A DNA stretch of 64,000 nucleotides from Nisaea acidiphila (GTDB taxonomy: Bacteria; Pseudomonadota; Alphaproteobacteria; Thalassobaculales; Thalassobaculaceae). Shown here in pieces: positions 55,233 to 63,939 of the stretch. Every line of letters begins with the position of its first letter. Position 1 is the first letter of the stretch. The DNA lies in assembly GCF_024662015.1 (NCBI RefSeq), contig NZ_CP102480.1:2824501-2888500 (forward strand), read 5' to 3'. A program made the position numbers and the translations under genes. The notes beneath the pieces are model-generated. The model saw only the letters and a program-made list of their open reading frames with translations. It did not search any database and was not told the origin of the DNA.

Positions 55233-55250
55233 GCTCTGTCTTCCGCCGGG

Positions 55251-55287
55251 CATACGAGACGCGGTAGGCTCCTGCCGCGTCTGTATG
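55251..55287 (+). terminator. Strong hairpin after metH; terminator or attenuator candidate
   Basis: CATAC (55251-55255) pairs with GTATG (55283-55287) and AGACGCGG (55257-55264) with CCGCGTCT (55275-55282), with one bulged G. The hairpin follows the metH stop by 18 bases but lacks a long T run, and the ribosome-binding site GGAGG of the next gene starts at 55294. It could end the methionine transcript or modulate the following gene. Confidence 0.55.
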
Positions 55288-55303
55288 TGTTCTGGAGGCC
55301 TGC

Positions 55304-56530
55304 GTGCAGGAAACACCGAGGGACAGGCTTCTCCGCGAGGAGCTGGCCGATCCGGAAAAGCTGAAAGGGCATATTGCCCGGTTGCTCGGACTGCTGACGG
55401 ACCGCCTCGACCCGTCGCAGAAATGTCTCGTCTATGTTCTTGCGCAACCGAGCCGCATCGGTCATCTCGTGCTCGAGCCCTGGATGCTGCGGACCCTGTT
55501 CGGAGCGCAATATGAGCGGATCGTCATCGTCACAGGTCCGGCAGACGAGGCGGCCAACGGCGCGTTTTTCGACTATCTTCAGTCCGAATTCAAGATCATC
55601 GAGACCGACGATATCGTCCTGACCACACTCGGTTTCGTCGAGGGCGGGTCCTTCTCCATCGGCAATTTCGACTTTCTGCTCTGGACGCCGCAGACCCTCT
55701 TTCTCACCTTCACCAAAGCACTCGCCAACGGAGCGCCGCACCGGTTCTTCGCGCCAGGCGACGCATGGCTGCGGCCGGGGCGGCAATTACGCTCCGAGGC
55801 CCTCGCCCATCCGGAGCAGCCCTATGTGCTGCTTCATGTTCGTGACGATACCTATGAGCCCGAGATGGGCTATCACGCCTTCCGCTGCAATCCGGTTCAG
55901 AACTACCGGGATGCCGTGCTTCACCTGCTGGAGAGCGATCTTTCCGTTATCCGGATCGGCGATCCGACCGGCCCCAGTCTCGACATTGCGCATCCGGATT
56001 ATCTCGAGCTGTCGCACCGGCCGTCTTATGACCGCTCTGCAGATTTCGCCCTCGCGGCGGAAGCGCGTTTCGGGATCGTCACGCAATCCGGTCCCTGGGC
56101 CTTTTTGCAGGCGCTCGGCCGGCCGATCCTTTTGACGAACGGCTATCCGGAACCCTATTGGGCGTTCGAGGAGCGCGAAATCGGTCTTTTCAAACATGTC
56201 CTTAAGGCCGACGGAACCGCGCTGACCTATCGGGAGATTTGCGCGCTCGAATTCGGAACGCGAGCGCTGACGAATAACAGGCTCGCGGAGCACGGCCTGA
56301 CGGCAGAGAGCAATTCCGGCGCGGAGGTTCTTGGCGCGGTCCGGGAAATGCTTGAGTTTCTGGCGACGGATGTCGAACCGGACTGGAGCGCGCAGGCCCG
56401 GTTGCACGCGATCACGGCCTCTTTCGACAACAGCGTGACTGGAGCAGCGGCCGAACGCAGGGCTACGCCACGGTTGCAGCGCCGGTTGTCGCGCAGCTTT
56501 CTGAAAGCGAATCCCGATTTTCTCGATTGA
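55304..56530 (+). CDS. TIGR04372-type glycosyltransferase
   Basis: A 408-residue protein resembling the TIGR04372 group of putative glycosyltransferases. PYVLLHVRDDTYEPEMGYHA and YRDAVLHLLESDLSVIRIGD form the central signature, and FGIVTQSGPWAFLQALGRPI with the following LLTNGYPEPYW is the C-terminal donor region. The GTG start has a perfect GGAGG five bases upstream. It is separated from the methionine operon by a hairpin. Acceptor unknown. Confidence 0.78.
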   Translation: MQETPRDRLLREELADPEKLKGHIARLLGLLTDRLDPSQKCLVYVLAQPSRIGHLVLEPWMLRTLFGAQYERIVIVTGPADEAANGAFFDYLQSEFKIIETDDIVLTTLGFVEGGSFSIGNFDFLLWTPQTLFLTFTKALANGAPHRFFAPGDAWLRPGRQLRSEALAHPEQPYVLLHVRDDTYEPEMGYHAFRCNPVQNYRDAVLHLLESDLSVIRIGDPTGPSLDIAHPDYLELSHRPSYDRSADFALAAEARFGIVTQSGPWAFLQALGRPILLTNGYPEPYWAFEEREIGLFKHVLKADGTALTYREICALEFGTRALTNNRLAEHGLTAESNSGAEVLGAVREMLEFLATDVEPDWSAQARLHAITASFDNSVTGAAAERRATPRLQRRLSRSFLKANPDFLD

Positions 56531-56544
56531 GTCCGGACGGCGGT

Positions 56545-57249
56545 TCAGAATCCGATCGGCTCGGGAGTGTAGTGATAGGTCCGGAAGCGCGCCGTCTCGA
56601 CATAGCCCAGTTTGCGGTAGAGCGAGAGCGCCCCGATATTCGTGGCCTGGGTGGCGATCAAAGACTTCTTTGCAATGGCGCTGTAGTGGGCGAAGGCGGC
56701 TCGTAGAAGGTCCGCGCCGATGCCTTGTCCTTGCTGAGTCTCGGAGACCGCAATCAGATCGACCGTCATAACGTCTTCTTCGAGAAGGCAGCCATTGAAG
56801 CCGACAACCTCGCCGTCCCGCTCTTTGATGAAGGTTCGGTCGGTGCGGCCGCTGACCTCGTTTCGGGCCCAAGCGGCCTTGACCCGCGCCGAAGCGCTCG
56901 CAGAGACCATCGGGTCCGTGCGGTACCGGTCGGTCACGAACGCGTTTGCGGCAATTTCAGCACAGGCATCCGCATCGGCCGGCACCGAGGGTCTGATGCT
57001 ATTGCTCTCGAACTCCCGGTCTTGCTGGAGCAGCGTCCGCTCGAGCTGAACCAGTGTCTCGATCTCGCGAAATCCGGATCGCTGGTCGGGGCTTGGCCAG
57101 TCGGCCGGCAATCTTATTGATGCGAGAATGGCGTCTTGGGGAACCGCATCGGTAAGTCTGTTCAGAAACTCCGCGCATTTGATGGAAATGCGATAGACCG
57201 GGCCGCCCAGAATTTCCGAATCAAATGGTTGATGGCTGCAAATAGCCAT
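56545..57249 (-). CDS. GNAT acetyltransferase (WecD-like)
   Basis: A 234-residue protein with a C-terminal GNAT domain (about 105-225). VSETQQGQGIGADLLRAAF is the acetyl-CoA loop, and ATNIGALSLYRKLGYVETAR is motif B. The N-terminal PFDSEILGGPVYRISIK section resembles the added domain of WecD, which N-acetylates dTDP-4-amino-4,6-dideoxygalactose. An amino-sugar substrate is therefore plausible, with the DegT aminotransferase at 58461 as a possible partner. The ATG at 57249 has no strong ribosome-binding site; upstream starts would add 39 residues. Confidence 0.77.
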   Translation of the reverse strand: MAICSHQPFDSEILGGPVYRISIKCAEFLNRLTDAVPQDAILASIRLPADWPSPDQRSGFREIETLVQLERTLLQQDREFESNSIRPSVPADADACAEIAANAFVTDRYRTDPMVSASASARVKAAWARNEVSGRTDRTFIKERDGEVVGFNGCLLEEDVMTVDLIAVSETQQGQGIGADLLRAAFAHYSAIAKKSLIATQATNIGALSLYRKLGYVETARFRTYHYTPEPIGF

Positions 57250-57409
57250 GGACGTTCTAACCGTAAGTTCTTGATTGTCTCTAATTAATTCTCGTCGCGT
57301 CAGGCATTTGTATCCTAATTGGCAGTACGAATCCAATTCGCTTCGCGCCGGAAGCTTGCGGGGCACTTTCCGATTCCGACATTACAATCTTGGTCTCGGG
57401 CACCTACCT

Positions 57410-58456
57410 ATGCCATATAGCAAGCGGGAGAGTTCCAGAAGTCGTGCGGGAAGGCCGGGCCGTCAGTTTCGCCCGGTTAAAGATTGGAACTTGTCAGCGG
57501 TGACGTTCAAACTTTTAGTCAAAATCGCAGTCAGCCTCGGCCTGATTGGATCTCTTTTCTACCAGGTTGATTTTTCGCGTCTGGTCTCAGCTGCGTTGTC
57601 TCCGTCGCTGCCGTTGCTCGCACTGGTCGTTGGCATCGTCATTTTGCAGTTCTGTGTGGGGGCCTGCCGTTGGTTCCTTCTGATCCGAGGAACGGGCGTT
57701 CCGCTCTCGCCTTGGCAGACCTTCCGGATTCTGCTCGCCGGCATGTTCTTCAATCAGGCATTGCCCGGCTCCTTGAGCGCGGACACGGTGCGCATCTGGC
57801 TAGTCAGCCGACACGGACTGCCATTGTCCCGCGCGGCGAGCACGGTGCTGCTGGATCGCACCGCCGGTCTCGTCTCCATTCTGACGCTCCTCGTCGTGAC
57901 GAGCGTAACCGTCGCGAAAGTCGCGCCCGACCCCAATCTAAGCACGGTCGCGATCCTTGTTGTCGGCGGCGCGCTGGTCCTGCTGGCGATGGGACTTTCA
58001 AGCGCGGACTGGATCGCCGACATGATCGAGGATCACCGTTTCGGACGGCCTTTCGCGGCAATGTTGCGGGACTCCCGCATGCTCTGGCGCGCCGGATATC
58101 AGTCGGCGGTCGTAATCGGGCTCAGCTACCTGCTGCACATCATCAGTGCTCTCGGCCTCTGGGTCGTGTTTCGCTCGATCTCCGTCGAAGTCGACTTCCT
58201 CATGGTGCTGGGTGCGTTGCCGCTCGTGATCCTTGGAACGCTATTGCCGATCTCCGTCGGTGGCTGGGGCGTACGCGAGGGGTTGATGGTCGGGATATTC
58301 GTGATGACCGGCATGCCCGCCGAGCATGCGCTAGCGGCTTCCATTCTCTGGGGGATCTCGGTGATCGTCGCGGCCAGTCTCGGGGGGCTGCTCTGGGTCC
58401 TTAGCCGTCCGCGCAAGGAGCGGATCGGAAACGTCATTCCGACGGCCGGGGAATAA
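57410..58456 (+). CDS. Flippase-like (LPTM/UPF0104) integral membrane protein
   Basis: A 348-residue polytopic protein with about eight membrane helices beginning near residue 30 (LLVKIAVSLGLIGSLFYQVD). GMFFNQALPGSLSADTVRIW and LLPISVGGWGVREGLMVGIF are signature blocks of the lysylphosphatidylglycerol-synthetase transmembrane/AglD family, involved in moving or modifying lipid-linked groups. Start 57410 has a weak ribosome-binding site; an upstream ATG would add 45 residues. It converges on the DegT aminotransferase with a four-base gap. Confidence 0.82.
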   Translation: MPYSKRESSRSRAGRPGRQFRPVKDWNLSAVTFKLLVKIAVSLGLIGSLFYQVDFSRLVSAALSPSLPLLALVVGIVILQFCVGACRWFLLIRGTGVPLSPWQTFRILLAGMFFNQALPGSLSADTVRIWLVSRHGLPLSRAASTVLLDRTAGLVSILTLLVVTSVTVAKVAPDPNLSTVAILVVGGALVLLAMGLSSADWIADMIEDHRFGRPFAAMLRDSRMLWRAGYQSAVVIGLSYLLHIISALGLWVVFRSISVEVDFLMVLGALPLVILGTLLPISVGGWGVREGLMVGIFVMTGMPAEHALAASILWGISVIVAASLGGLLWVLSRPRKERIGNVIPTAGE

Positions 58457-58460
58457 ACCG

Positions 58461-59600
58461 TCAGCGGCCGTAGAATTCCCGAACTACCCCAATCAGATAA
58501 TCGATCTGCTCCGCCGTGAGATGCTGGTCGGCGGGGAAGCTGATGATTGTCTCGGCATGACGGTCGGTGACCGGGAAGGCGCCGTCCTCGTAGCCGAGGT
58601 GGCGGAGCGCGTCCTGTTTGTAGAGCGCGATCGGGTAATGCACCTTGGCGTCGATGCCGTTGGCCTGACAATGTGAGAGCAGCTCGTCCCGGCGTTCGGC
58701 GAAGACCACGTAATTCAGATAGACTGAACGCTCGCTCTCGCCCTTGACAGCCCGGCGGACGGGAAGAGTGATTTCCGGGACATCCGCGAAGCCGGCATCG
58801 TAGCGCGCGGCATTTCGGATGCGCGCCGCGACGATATCACCGACTTTGGCGACGATCCATTTGCCGACCACGGCCTGCACGGAATCGAGCCGCGTGTTGT
58901 AGCCGAGGATCTCCATCTCGTCCCGGTTGCGCAAACCGTGATTGCGCAGCAGACGGCACATCCGGTCCATCTCCGGATCGTCGGTGACGATGACGCCGGC
59001 GTCGCCCCAGACATTGATGATCTTGAGCGGATGCATGGAAAAGCCGCCGGCGATGCCCCAGGTTCCGGCCGGGCGGCCGGCTTCCTTGGCGAGTAGGCTC
59101 TGGCAGGCATCCTCGACGACCTTGAGGCCGTGCTTCTCCGCGATCCCGGTGATCCGGGTCATGTTCGCCATGTCGCCGGTCAGATGCACCGGCATGATGG
59201 CTTTTGTCCGCGGTGTGATCGCCGCCTCGATAAGATCCGGATCGATCCCGAAGGTATCGTCGCAATCGACGAAGACGATCCGGGCCCCGGTCTCGGCGAT
59301 CGCGCCGGCGGTCGCGTAGAAGGTGTTGGCGGCGGTGATGACTTCGTCGCCTGGGCCGATGCCGAGCGCTTTCAGCGGAATCTTCAGCGCGTCGGTGCCG
59401 GAGCCGACGCCTATGGCGTATTTGCTGCCGACGGCGGCAGCGAACATCTCTTCGAACTCGCCGACCACCGTACCGAGGGTGAAATCCGTCGAGCGGACGA
59501 GCGCCTTCAATTCGTCGAACACATCGTCCACATCCGCGAATTGCTGCTCGAGCGGCGAATAGCGGACTTTCATTGCCGGGTGTCCGCCCTCGGCGGCCAT
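58461..59600 (-). CDS. DegT/DnrJ/EryC1-family sugar aminotransferase
   Basis: A 379-residue PLP enzyme that aminates a keto-sugar nucleotide. VVEDACQSLLAKEAGRPAG holds the PLP Asp and FSMHPLKIINVWGDAG the Schiff-base Lys, followed by the RLDSVQAVVG helix. The Met10 ATG (59573) gives the usual N-terminus VRYSPLEQQF; the ATG at 59600 overlaps the E1-beta stop as TGATG and would add nine residues. It is the last gene of the operon with the thiamine enzymes and radical SAM protein, so the substrate is probably a branched or unusual keto sugar. Confidence 0.86.
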   Translation of the reverse strand: MAAEGGHPAMKVRYSPLEQQFADVDDVFDELKALVRSTDFTLGTVVGEFEEMFAAAVGSKYAIGVGSGTDALKIPLKALGIGPGDEVITAANTFYATAGAIAETGARIVFVDCDDTFGIDPDLIEAAITPRTKAIMPVHLTGDMANMTRITGIAEKHGLKVVEDACQSLLAKEAGRPAGTWGIAGGFSMHPLKIINVWGDAGVIVTDDPEMDRMCRLLRNHGLRNRDEMEILGYNTRLDSVQAVVGKWIVAKVGDIVAARIRNAARYDAGFADVPEITLPVRRAVKGESERSVYLNYVVFAERRDELLSHCQANGIDAKVHYPIALYKQDALRHLGYEDGAFPVTDRHAETIISFPADQHLTAEQIDYLIGVVREFYGR

Positions 59601-60706
59601 CAGAACGGGCCCTTGAAGAAGGGATCGGGCACGTCGATCGGAACATCGCCGCGGTCCGCGAGGATCTTCTGCTCGACTGCCGCGATCTCGGCCTCGCCGA
59701 TCCCCATCATTTCTCCGGCCGTCCGGGCGATCCGGGCCGCGTCCGGATAGAAGCCTTTGACCAGGCCGCGGGAACTCGGCGTCGGATGGTCCGGCAGGCC
59801 GAGCCGCACCGGGGCGGCCTCAAGCAAATCGAAGCTGCGCGAGGTGACTTCGGAGGAAATCTCGGCGCCGATGCCGAACATGCGGAATCCGGTATCGACG
59901 GTGAGCAGCCGTCCGGTCCGGGCGACGCTCTCGACGATCGGATCGAGATTGAGCGGGCGGATGACCCGGAGATCGAGGATTTCGACGGGATAACCGGCCT
60001 CGGCTAGCCGGTCCGCCGCGCGGACCGCCTCCAGCGTCATGTAGGACGTCGCGACGATGGTGAGGCCGTCTCCCTTGCGGACGGTCCTGGGGCCGTCCAG
60101 CGGACGGTGCACATAGCCTTCGGTAACCGCGCTCGTGGTGTAATGCGACCAGCGGTGCTCCAGCACGACCACCGGATTGTCGTCCTCGACTGCCGCCGTC
60201 ACCATGCCTTTCGCATCCTCTGCGAAGGCCGGCATGATGACTTTTAGACCTGGCACATGGGCGAAGATCGCTTCCAGGCTCTGCGAATGCTCCGGACCCT
60301 GGCCCCAGCCGCGGCCGACGATCATGCGCAGCACCAGCGGGACCTTGTGACGGCCGTTGCTCACATAATGCGATTTCGCGGCATTGTTCAGGATCTGCTC
60401 AAGTGCGAGCAGGGCGAACTCGACGCGCTGCAGGCTGACCACCGGACGCTTACCGGCCATGGCGGCGCCGATGGCGATGCCGATCAGGCCGTTCTCGGCG
60501 ATCGGCATTTCTATCATCCGCTCCATGCCGATATGTGTGCCGATATCCTTCAGGGTACCGAAAAGGGCGGCCGGATCCTGGACGCCTTCACCGAAGAAGA
60601 TTACCGACGGGTCGCGCCGCGCAGCCTCAAGCAGACCATCGCGGATCGCGGTGCCCATATTGATGACCGGCGCGTCGGGCGCGCTTTGTGGCTCAGGCAT
60701 AGACAT
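59600..60706 (-). CDS. Thiamine-dependent E1-beta-like (transketolase C-type) subunit
   Basis: A 368-residue protein of the 2-oxoacid dehydrogenase E1-beta family. INMGTAIRDGLLEAARRDPS, MIEMPIAENGLIGIAIGAAM and GWGQGPEHSQSLEAIFAHVPG are the conserved pyrimidine-domain blocks, and the C-terminal half is the transketolase-C domain. It pairs with the E1-alpha gene immediately upstream. The ATG at 60706 overlaps its stop by 14 bases; a second ATG lies at 60700. No E2 or E3 gene is nearby, so it probably does not belong to a classical complex. Confidence 0.85.
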   Translation of the reverse strand: MSMPEPQSAPDAPVINMGTAIRDGLLEAARRDPSVIFFGEGVQDPAALFGTLKDIGTHIGMERMIEMPIAENGLIGIAIGAAMAGKRPVVSLQRVEFALLALEQILNNAAKSHYVSNGRHKVPLVLRMIVGRGWGQGPEHSQSLEAIFAHVPGLKVIMPAFAEDAKGMVTAAVEDDNPVVVLEHRWSHYTTSAVTEGYVHRPLDGPRTVRKGDGLTIVATSYMTLEAVRAADRLAEAGYPVEILDLRVIRPLNLDPIVESVARTGRLLTVDTGFRMFGIGAEISSEVTSRSFDLLEAAPVRLGLPDHPTPSSRGLVKGFYPDAARIARTAGEMMGIGEAEIAAVEQKILADRGDVPIDVPDPFFKGPF

Positions 60707-61682
60707 GGGCACGGGCCTCGCTCGGTTCGGGCAGAGGGGACTGAGTGGCGAAGGCGAAGGCGGCGTCGACTTCCGCCTGCACGTCCTTCTCCAGCGTGGC
60801 GAATTCGGCGGCCGTAAGCCGGCCCTGCTCCTCCAGCACCTTGCGGTAGCGCTCGAGCGGATCCTGGGCGTGCCAGACCTGAAATTCCTCTTCGGTCCGG
60901 TAGCCGATATGATTGTCGTAGTTCGGCCCGCAATGTTCCCGCCAGCGATAAGTGTCGAGCAGCAGGAAGGTCGGCGATCCGGTGCGGGCGGTCTCGACGG
61001 CCCAGAGGGCGGCGTCGCGCACTGCGTCAAGATCATTGCCGTCGACATGACGGCTCTCGATGCCGTGGGCCGCCGGAATGTCCGTTAGCGGACGGTCCGG
61101 CTGGCGGTCGGCGAGGTTGGTATAGACCGAGTAGAGATTGTTCTCGCAGACGAAGACGACCGGGAGCCCGCGCAGACGGGCGAAGTTGGCCGACTCGTGG
61201 AACACACCCTCCTCAAGGCAGGCATCGCCAATGAAGGAGATCGTGACCTTGCCATTGCCGTCGAACTTGTCGGAGAGCGCGGTGCCGGTGGCGAGTGGAA
61301 TGGAACTGGCGACGATCGGAATGCTGGCCATCATGCCGGCATCCGGGTCCATCAGATGCATCGAACCGCCACGTCCGCCGATGCAGCCGTCCCGTCTGCC
61401 GTAGATCTCCGCCATCATGGCGTGCAGGTTGCCGCCCTTGGCGAGATAATGCGCATGGGAACGGTGGCTGCTGAACAGCCGGTCGTCGGGTCGCAGAGCG
61501 TCGCAGACCCCGACGGCGGCCGCCTCCTGTCCGATGGAAAGGTGGACAGGACAGCGCATCTCCTGCTCGGAATAGCGCTCTGCAATGGTTTCCTCAACCA
61601 GACGGATGCGCAGGATTTGTCTCAGGCAGCGCAGCCGGTAATCGTTCTCGACGCCTGCCGCGTTCCGCGTGCTCTCGGCCAT
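60693..61682 (-). CDS. Thiamine-dependent E1-alpha-like subunit
   Basis: A 329-residue ThDP-binding subunit. HLSIGQEAAAVGV and SSHRSHAHYLAKGG are start blocks, and GDACLEEGVFHESANFAR with the distal VVFVCENN forms the Mg-ThDP site. Classical E1-alpha decarboxylates 2-oxoacids and passes the acyl unit to E2; here the partners are an aminotransferase and a radical SAM protein. It may instead transfer a ketol or acyl unit to a sugar. It starts 19 bases after the radical SAM stop. Confidence 0.87.
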   Translation of the reverse strand: MAESTRNAAGVENDYRLRCLRQILRIRLVEETIAERYSEQEMRCPVHLSIGQEAAAVGVCDALRPDDRLFSSHRSHAHYLAKGGNLHAMMAEIYGRRDGCIGGRGGSMHLMDPDAGMMASIPIVASSIPLATGTALSDKFDGNGKVTISFIGDACLEEGVFHESANFARLRGLPVVFVCENNLYSVYTNLADRQPDRPLTDIPAAHGIESRHVDGNDLDAVRDAALWAVETARTGSPTFLLLDTYRWREHCGPNYDNHIGYRTEEEFQVWHAQDPLERYRKVLEEQGRLTAAEFATLEKDVQAEVDAAFAFATQSPLPEPSEARAHVYA

Positions 61683-61701
61683 ATTTTCCGCTGCTCCCGG
61701 C

Positions 61702-62823
61702 TCAGACGAAATTGATATGCATGGGAGTTTCGCCTTTCATTTCGGGAAGGTCGAAGTCGCCTTTCTGGTAGCCGTCGAGAAATTCGTTCACCTTATGCTG
61801 CAGGCAGAGACTGCCGCACATTTTCTGGGCGTTGAAATCCGGGCTGGCGAGGTAGTTCATGACTTCCCAGTAACGGTCGCTATTGAAGATGTCGCGGAAC
61901 CGTTCCTCGGTGATGTTACCGATATGGAACTTCTTGTAGCGTTCGTTGAACAGCATGCCGCACGGCGCCACCAGGCCGGAGCCGGACATCTGCAGCATGA
62001 AGGGGGCACCGTAGCAACGCTGGTAGCTGCGCGTTCCCTCGGTGTCGATCTTCGACCATTTGACGGTTACCTGGTAGGTGTCGTCCGAAAGCGCCTCGGC
62101 CGCGTGCAGGGTCTCGTAAAGGCTTGCGTAGCCGCCGTAGTCGACGCCGAGCGAGCCGTCCTCGTCGTCGCTACAGTGCTTGATCACAAGATAGTCCGGC
62201 CGAAGCTCCTTGCCGAGCCGAGCGAGCGGGAGAATCTGATCGTTATATTCAGGCATCAGCACCATCTGCATGCCGATCGTCACGTCGAGATTCTGTTCGC
62301 GCTTGATTTCTCCCATGGCCTTGATGTTCTCGCAGACCCGGTCGAACCAGTGTTCCTTCACGCCCATGATCTCGGCATAGCGCTGGCGTTCGCCCGCGGA
62401 GATATTCACCCGGAGATAGGTCAGGGAAGGCAGAACCTCTTCCAGTTTTCGCCGGTTCAACACGAAACCGTTGGTGCCGACCGCCATTGAGAGGCCGAGC
62501 TCGTGGCCGTATTTGCAGGCATCGACAAACACCGGAGAGATCGTGCTCTCTCCGTCCGACACGAGGCTGATCCCTTTCACACCGATCTCGGCGCAGTCTT
62601 CGAGGAATTCGAAGATCGCCTTCTTGTCGATGACCTTCCGCTCGTTCTCCTGCAGCATTGCGTAGCAGAAATGGCAGGCGAAATTACAGGCACGGGTCAG
62701 CGACATATCGATCGTGATCGGTGCGATCCGCTCACCCCGTTCCCATGCATCGATACGGTCCTTGTGCCAGGCGATCTTGGTGCCATCGAGGATCAGTTCG
62801 ACGTGTTCTGTCATTCCGGTCAT
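61702..62823 (-). CDS. Radical SAM/SPASM-type enzyme
   Basis: A 373-residue radical SAM protein. TRACNFACHFCYA gives the CxxxCxxC cluster ligands Cys46, Cys50 and Cys53, and LVSDGESTISPVF is the SAM-binding segment. The C-terminal Cys residues (RCYGAPFMLQMSGSGLVAPC and MCGSLCLQHK) suggest auxiliary Fe-S binding as in SPASM proteins. These modify peptides or sugars by radical chemistry; the target is unknown. AAGGAA lies seven bases before the ATG. Confidence 0.86.
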   Translation of the reverse strand: MTGMTEHVELILDGTKIAWHKDRIDAWERGERIAPITIDMSLTRACNFACHFCYAMLQENERKVIDKKAIFEFLEDCAEIGVKGISLVSDGESTISPVFVDACKYGHELGLSMAVGTNGFVLNRRKLEEVLPSLTYLRVNISAGERQRYAEIMGVKEHWFDRVCENIKAMGEIKREQNLDVTIGMQMVLMPEYNDQILPLARLGKELRPDYLVIKHCSDDEDGSLGVDYGGYASLYETLHAAEALSDDTYQVTVKWSKIDTEGTRSYQRCYGAPFMLQMSGSGLVAPCGMLFNERYKKFHIGNITEERFRDIFNSDRYWEVMNYLASPDFNAQKMCGSLCLQHKVNEFLDGYQKGDFDLPEMKGETPMHINFV

Positions 62824-62854
62824 TGCAACGTTCCTTGGACTGCTGTCCGGGTTT

Positions 62855-63610
62855 CTAAAGTCGCCTGATGCGGTTCGCGTCCTTCACCACCTCGGTGAAC
62901 AGTTCGATCCGCTCTCCGGTCCTGTCGCGAAGCCAGCGTTCGAGATCCATCAGCATGCCGGGTTTGTCCCATACCGGTACCTCATCCGAAAATACCAGAA
63001 ACAGCCGATCATATTGGTCGATTTCGACCAGTTCGAAAGCATCGGCGGCAATTTTGTGTGCCGTCTTGAAGCTGTCGATATACGGAAGGACATAGTCCCG
63101 CTTGCCGTTCTTGTCCAAGTTCTTCCAGGCAGCGCTGAACGGCCGGTCGAAGAAATTGGTGTCTTTATGCCGCCCGAACCGGCTTTCCGCTTCCCGGCGG
63201 AGCGCGGCGACGAGCTTCAGCGGAATTGCAAAACATGCCCCGGCATTGCGCGGCGTGAGAATACCCTGCACGGGCGGGGTCACTTCGGGATCCCGCAGTC
63301 GCTGCAATGCGTAAATCAGTCCGTGTTCGACAATCTCTCGGACGGGCGCGCCCGCGGCATATTCACATAATACGTCGAGGATCGCGTTCTCGGGCGCACC
63401 TTCGGGCGCGTCGAACCACGCCTCGCAAATGCTCTCGGAACCGTCCTCAAATGCGAGACAGAGGCTGAACCCGGCTTCCTCCAGCGCAATGTCGGCGGCA
63501 TCCGCCGCAACGCTCCGCCCCTTATGTCTCAGGGACTGAAGATGCTCGGAGATCTTCTCCGCAAAGGCCGCCGGCACGTCGGAGGGGTTGCTCACAGCCG
63601 CCTCAGACAT
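62855..63610 (-). CDS. Unknown protein in radical SAM/thiamine enzyme operon
   Basis: A 251-residue soluble protein I do not recognise. It has an Ala/Glu-rich N-terminal half (residues about 20-120), with AILDVLCEYAAGAPVREIVE suggesting a small helical domain, and a basic C-terminal half with YVLPYIDSFKTAHKI. Cys residues at about 45, 58, 78 and 119 are scattered. The start at 63610 overlaps the upstream small gene by eight bases. It may be a partner of the radical SAM enzyme, 31 bases downstream, but no function can be claimed. Confidence 0.62.
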   Translation of the reverse strand: MSEAAVSNPSDVPAAFAEKISEHLQSLRHKGRSVAADAADIALEEAGFSLCLAFEDGSESICEAWFDAPEGAPENAILDVLCEYAAGAPVREIVEHGLIYALQRLRDPEVTPPVQGILTPRNAGACFAIPLKLVAALRREAESRFGRHKDTNFFDRPFSAAWKNLDKNGKRDYVLPYIDSFKTAHKIAADAFELVEIDQYDRLFLVFSDEVPVWDKPGMLMDLERWLRDRTGERIELFTEVVKDANRIRRL

Positions 63611-63923
63611 TGATCTTGCTGACATGGACAAGGCAATGCTCCCCCTGATCGACAATCTTGGTTTCCGAGATCGGTTGCAGGGCATCGGCAAGAGAGTTCC
63701 GCATACCGGCAGGCAGATTTGCCGAGGATATCCTGAGCGTGAAGCCTTCGGTGCCAAAAGCACCGGCGGCCTCAACCATATTGAGGATGCTGGCAACCGG
63801 ATCCTCGTCCGGAACCCACATTTCCAGGAAATCGAGGTCGACGCCGTGACTGCGCAATTGGTTGAGCAGCCTGTCCTCATAGGATGCGACGAGTTGTTCG
63901 TAGTTGATTGCCTGCTCGCTCAT
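63603..63923 (-). CDS. Small unknown protein in the same operon
   Basis: A 106-residue protein with an N-terminal helix (YEQLVASYEDRLLNQLRSHG) and a small alpha/beta core (DGEHCLVHVSKINV-like end, TLRISSANLPAGMRNSLADA). No Cys motif, signal or membrane segment. GGGGGAGA directly before the ATG at 63923 decides the start over an upstream in-frame codon. It overlaps the next gene by eight bases. Not recognised; it might be a carrier- or recognition-type partner of the radical SAM enzyme. Confidence 0.6.
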   Translation of the reverse strand: MSEQAINYEQLVASYEDRLLNQLRSHGVDLDFLEMWVPDEDPVASILNMVEAAGAFGTEGFTLRISSANLPAGMRNSLADALQPISETKIVDQGEHCLVHVSKINV

Positions 63924-63939
63924 TCTCTCTCCCCCGGTA

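Noticed and set aside
59600-61048. Long N-terminal extension of the E1-beta protein
   Set aside because: The extra 114 residues would overlap the E1-alpha gene out of frame and are Arg/Pro/Ser-rich noise; the ATG at 60706 has the family N-terminus.
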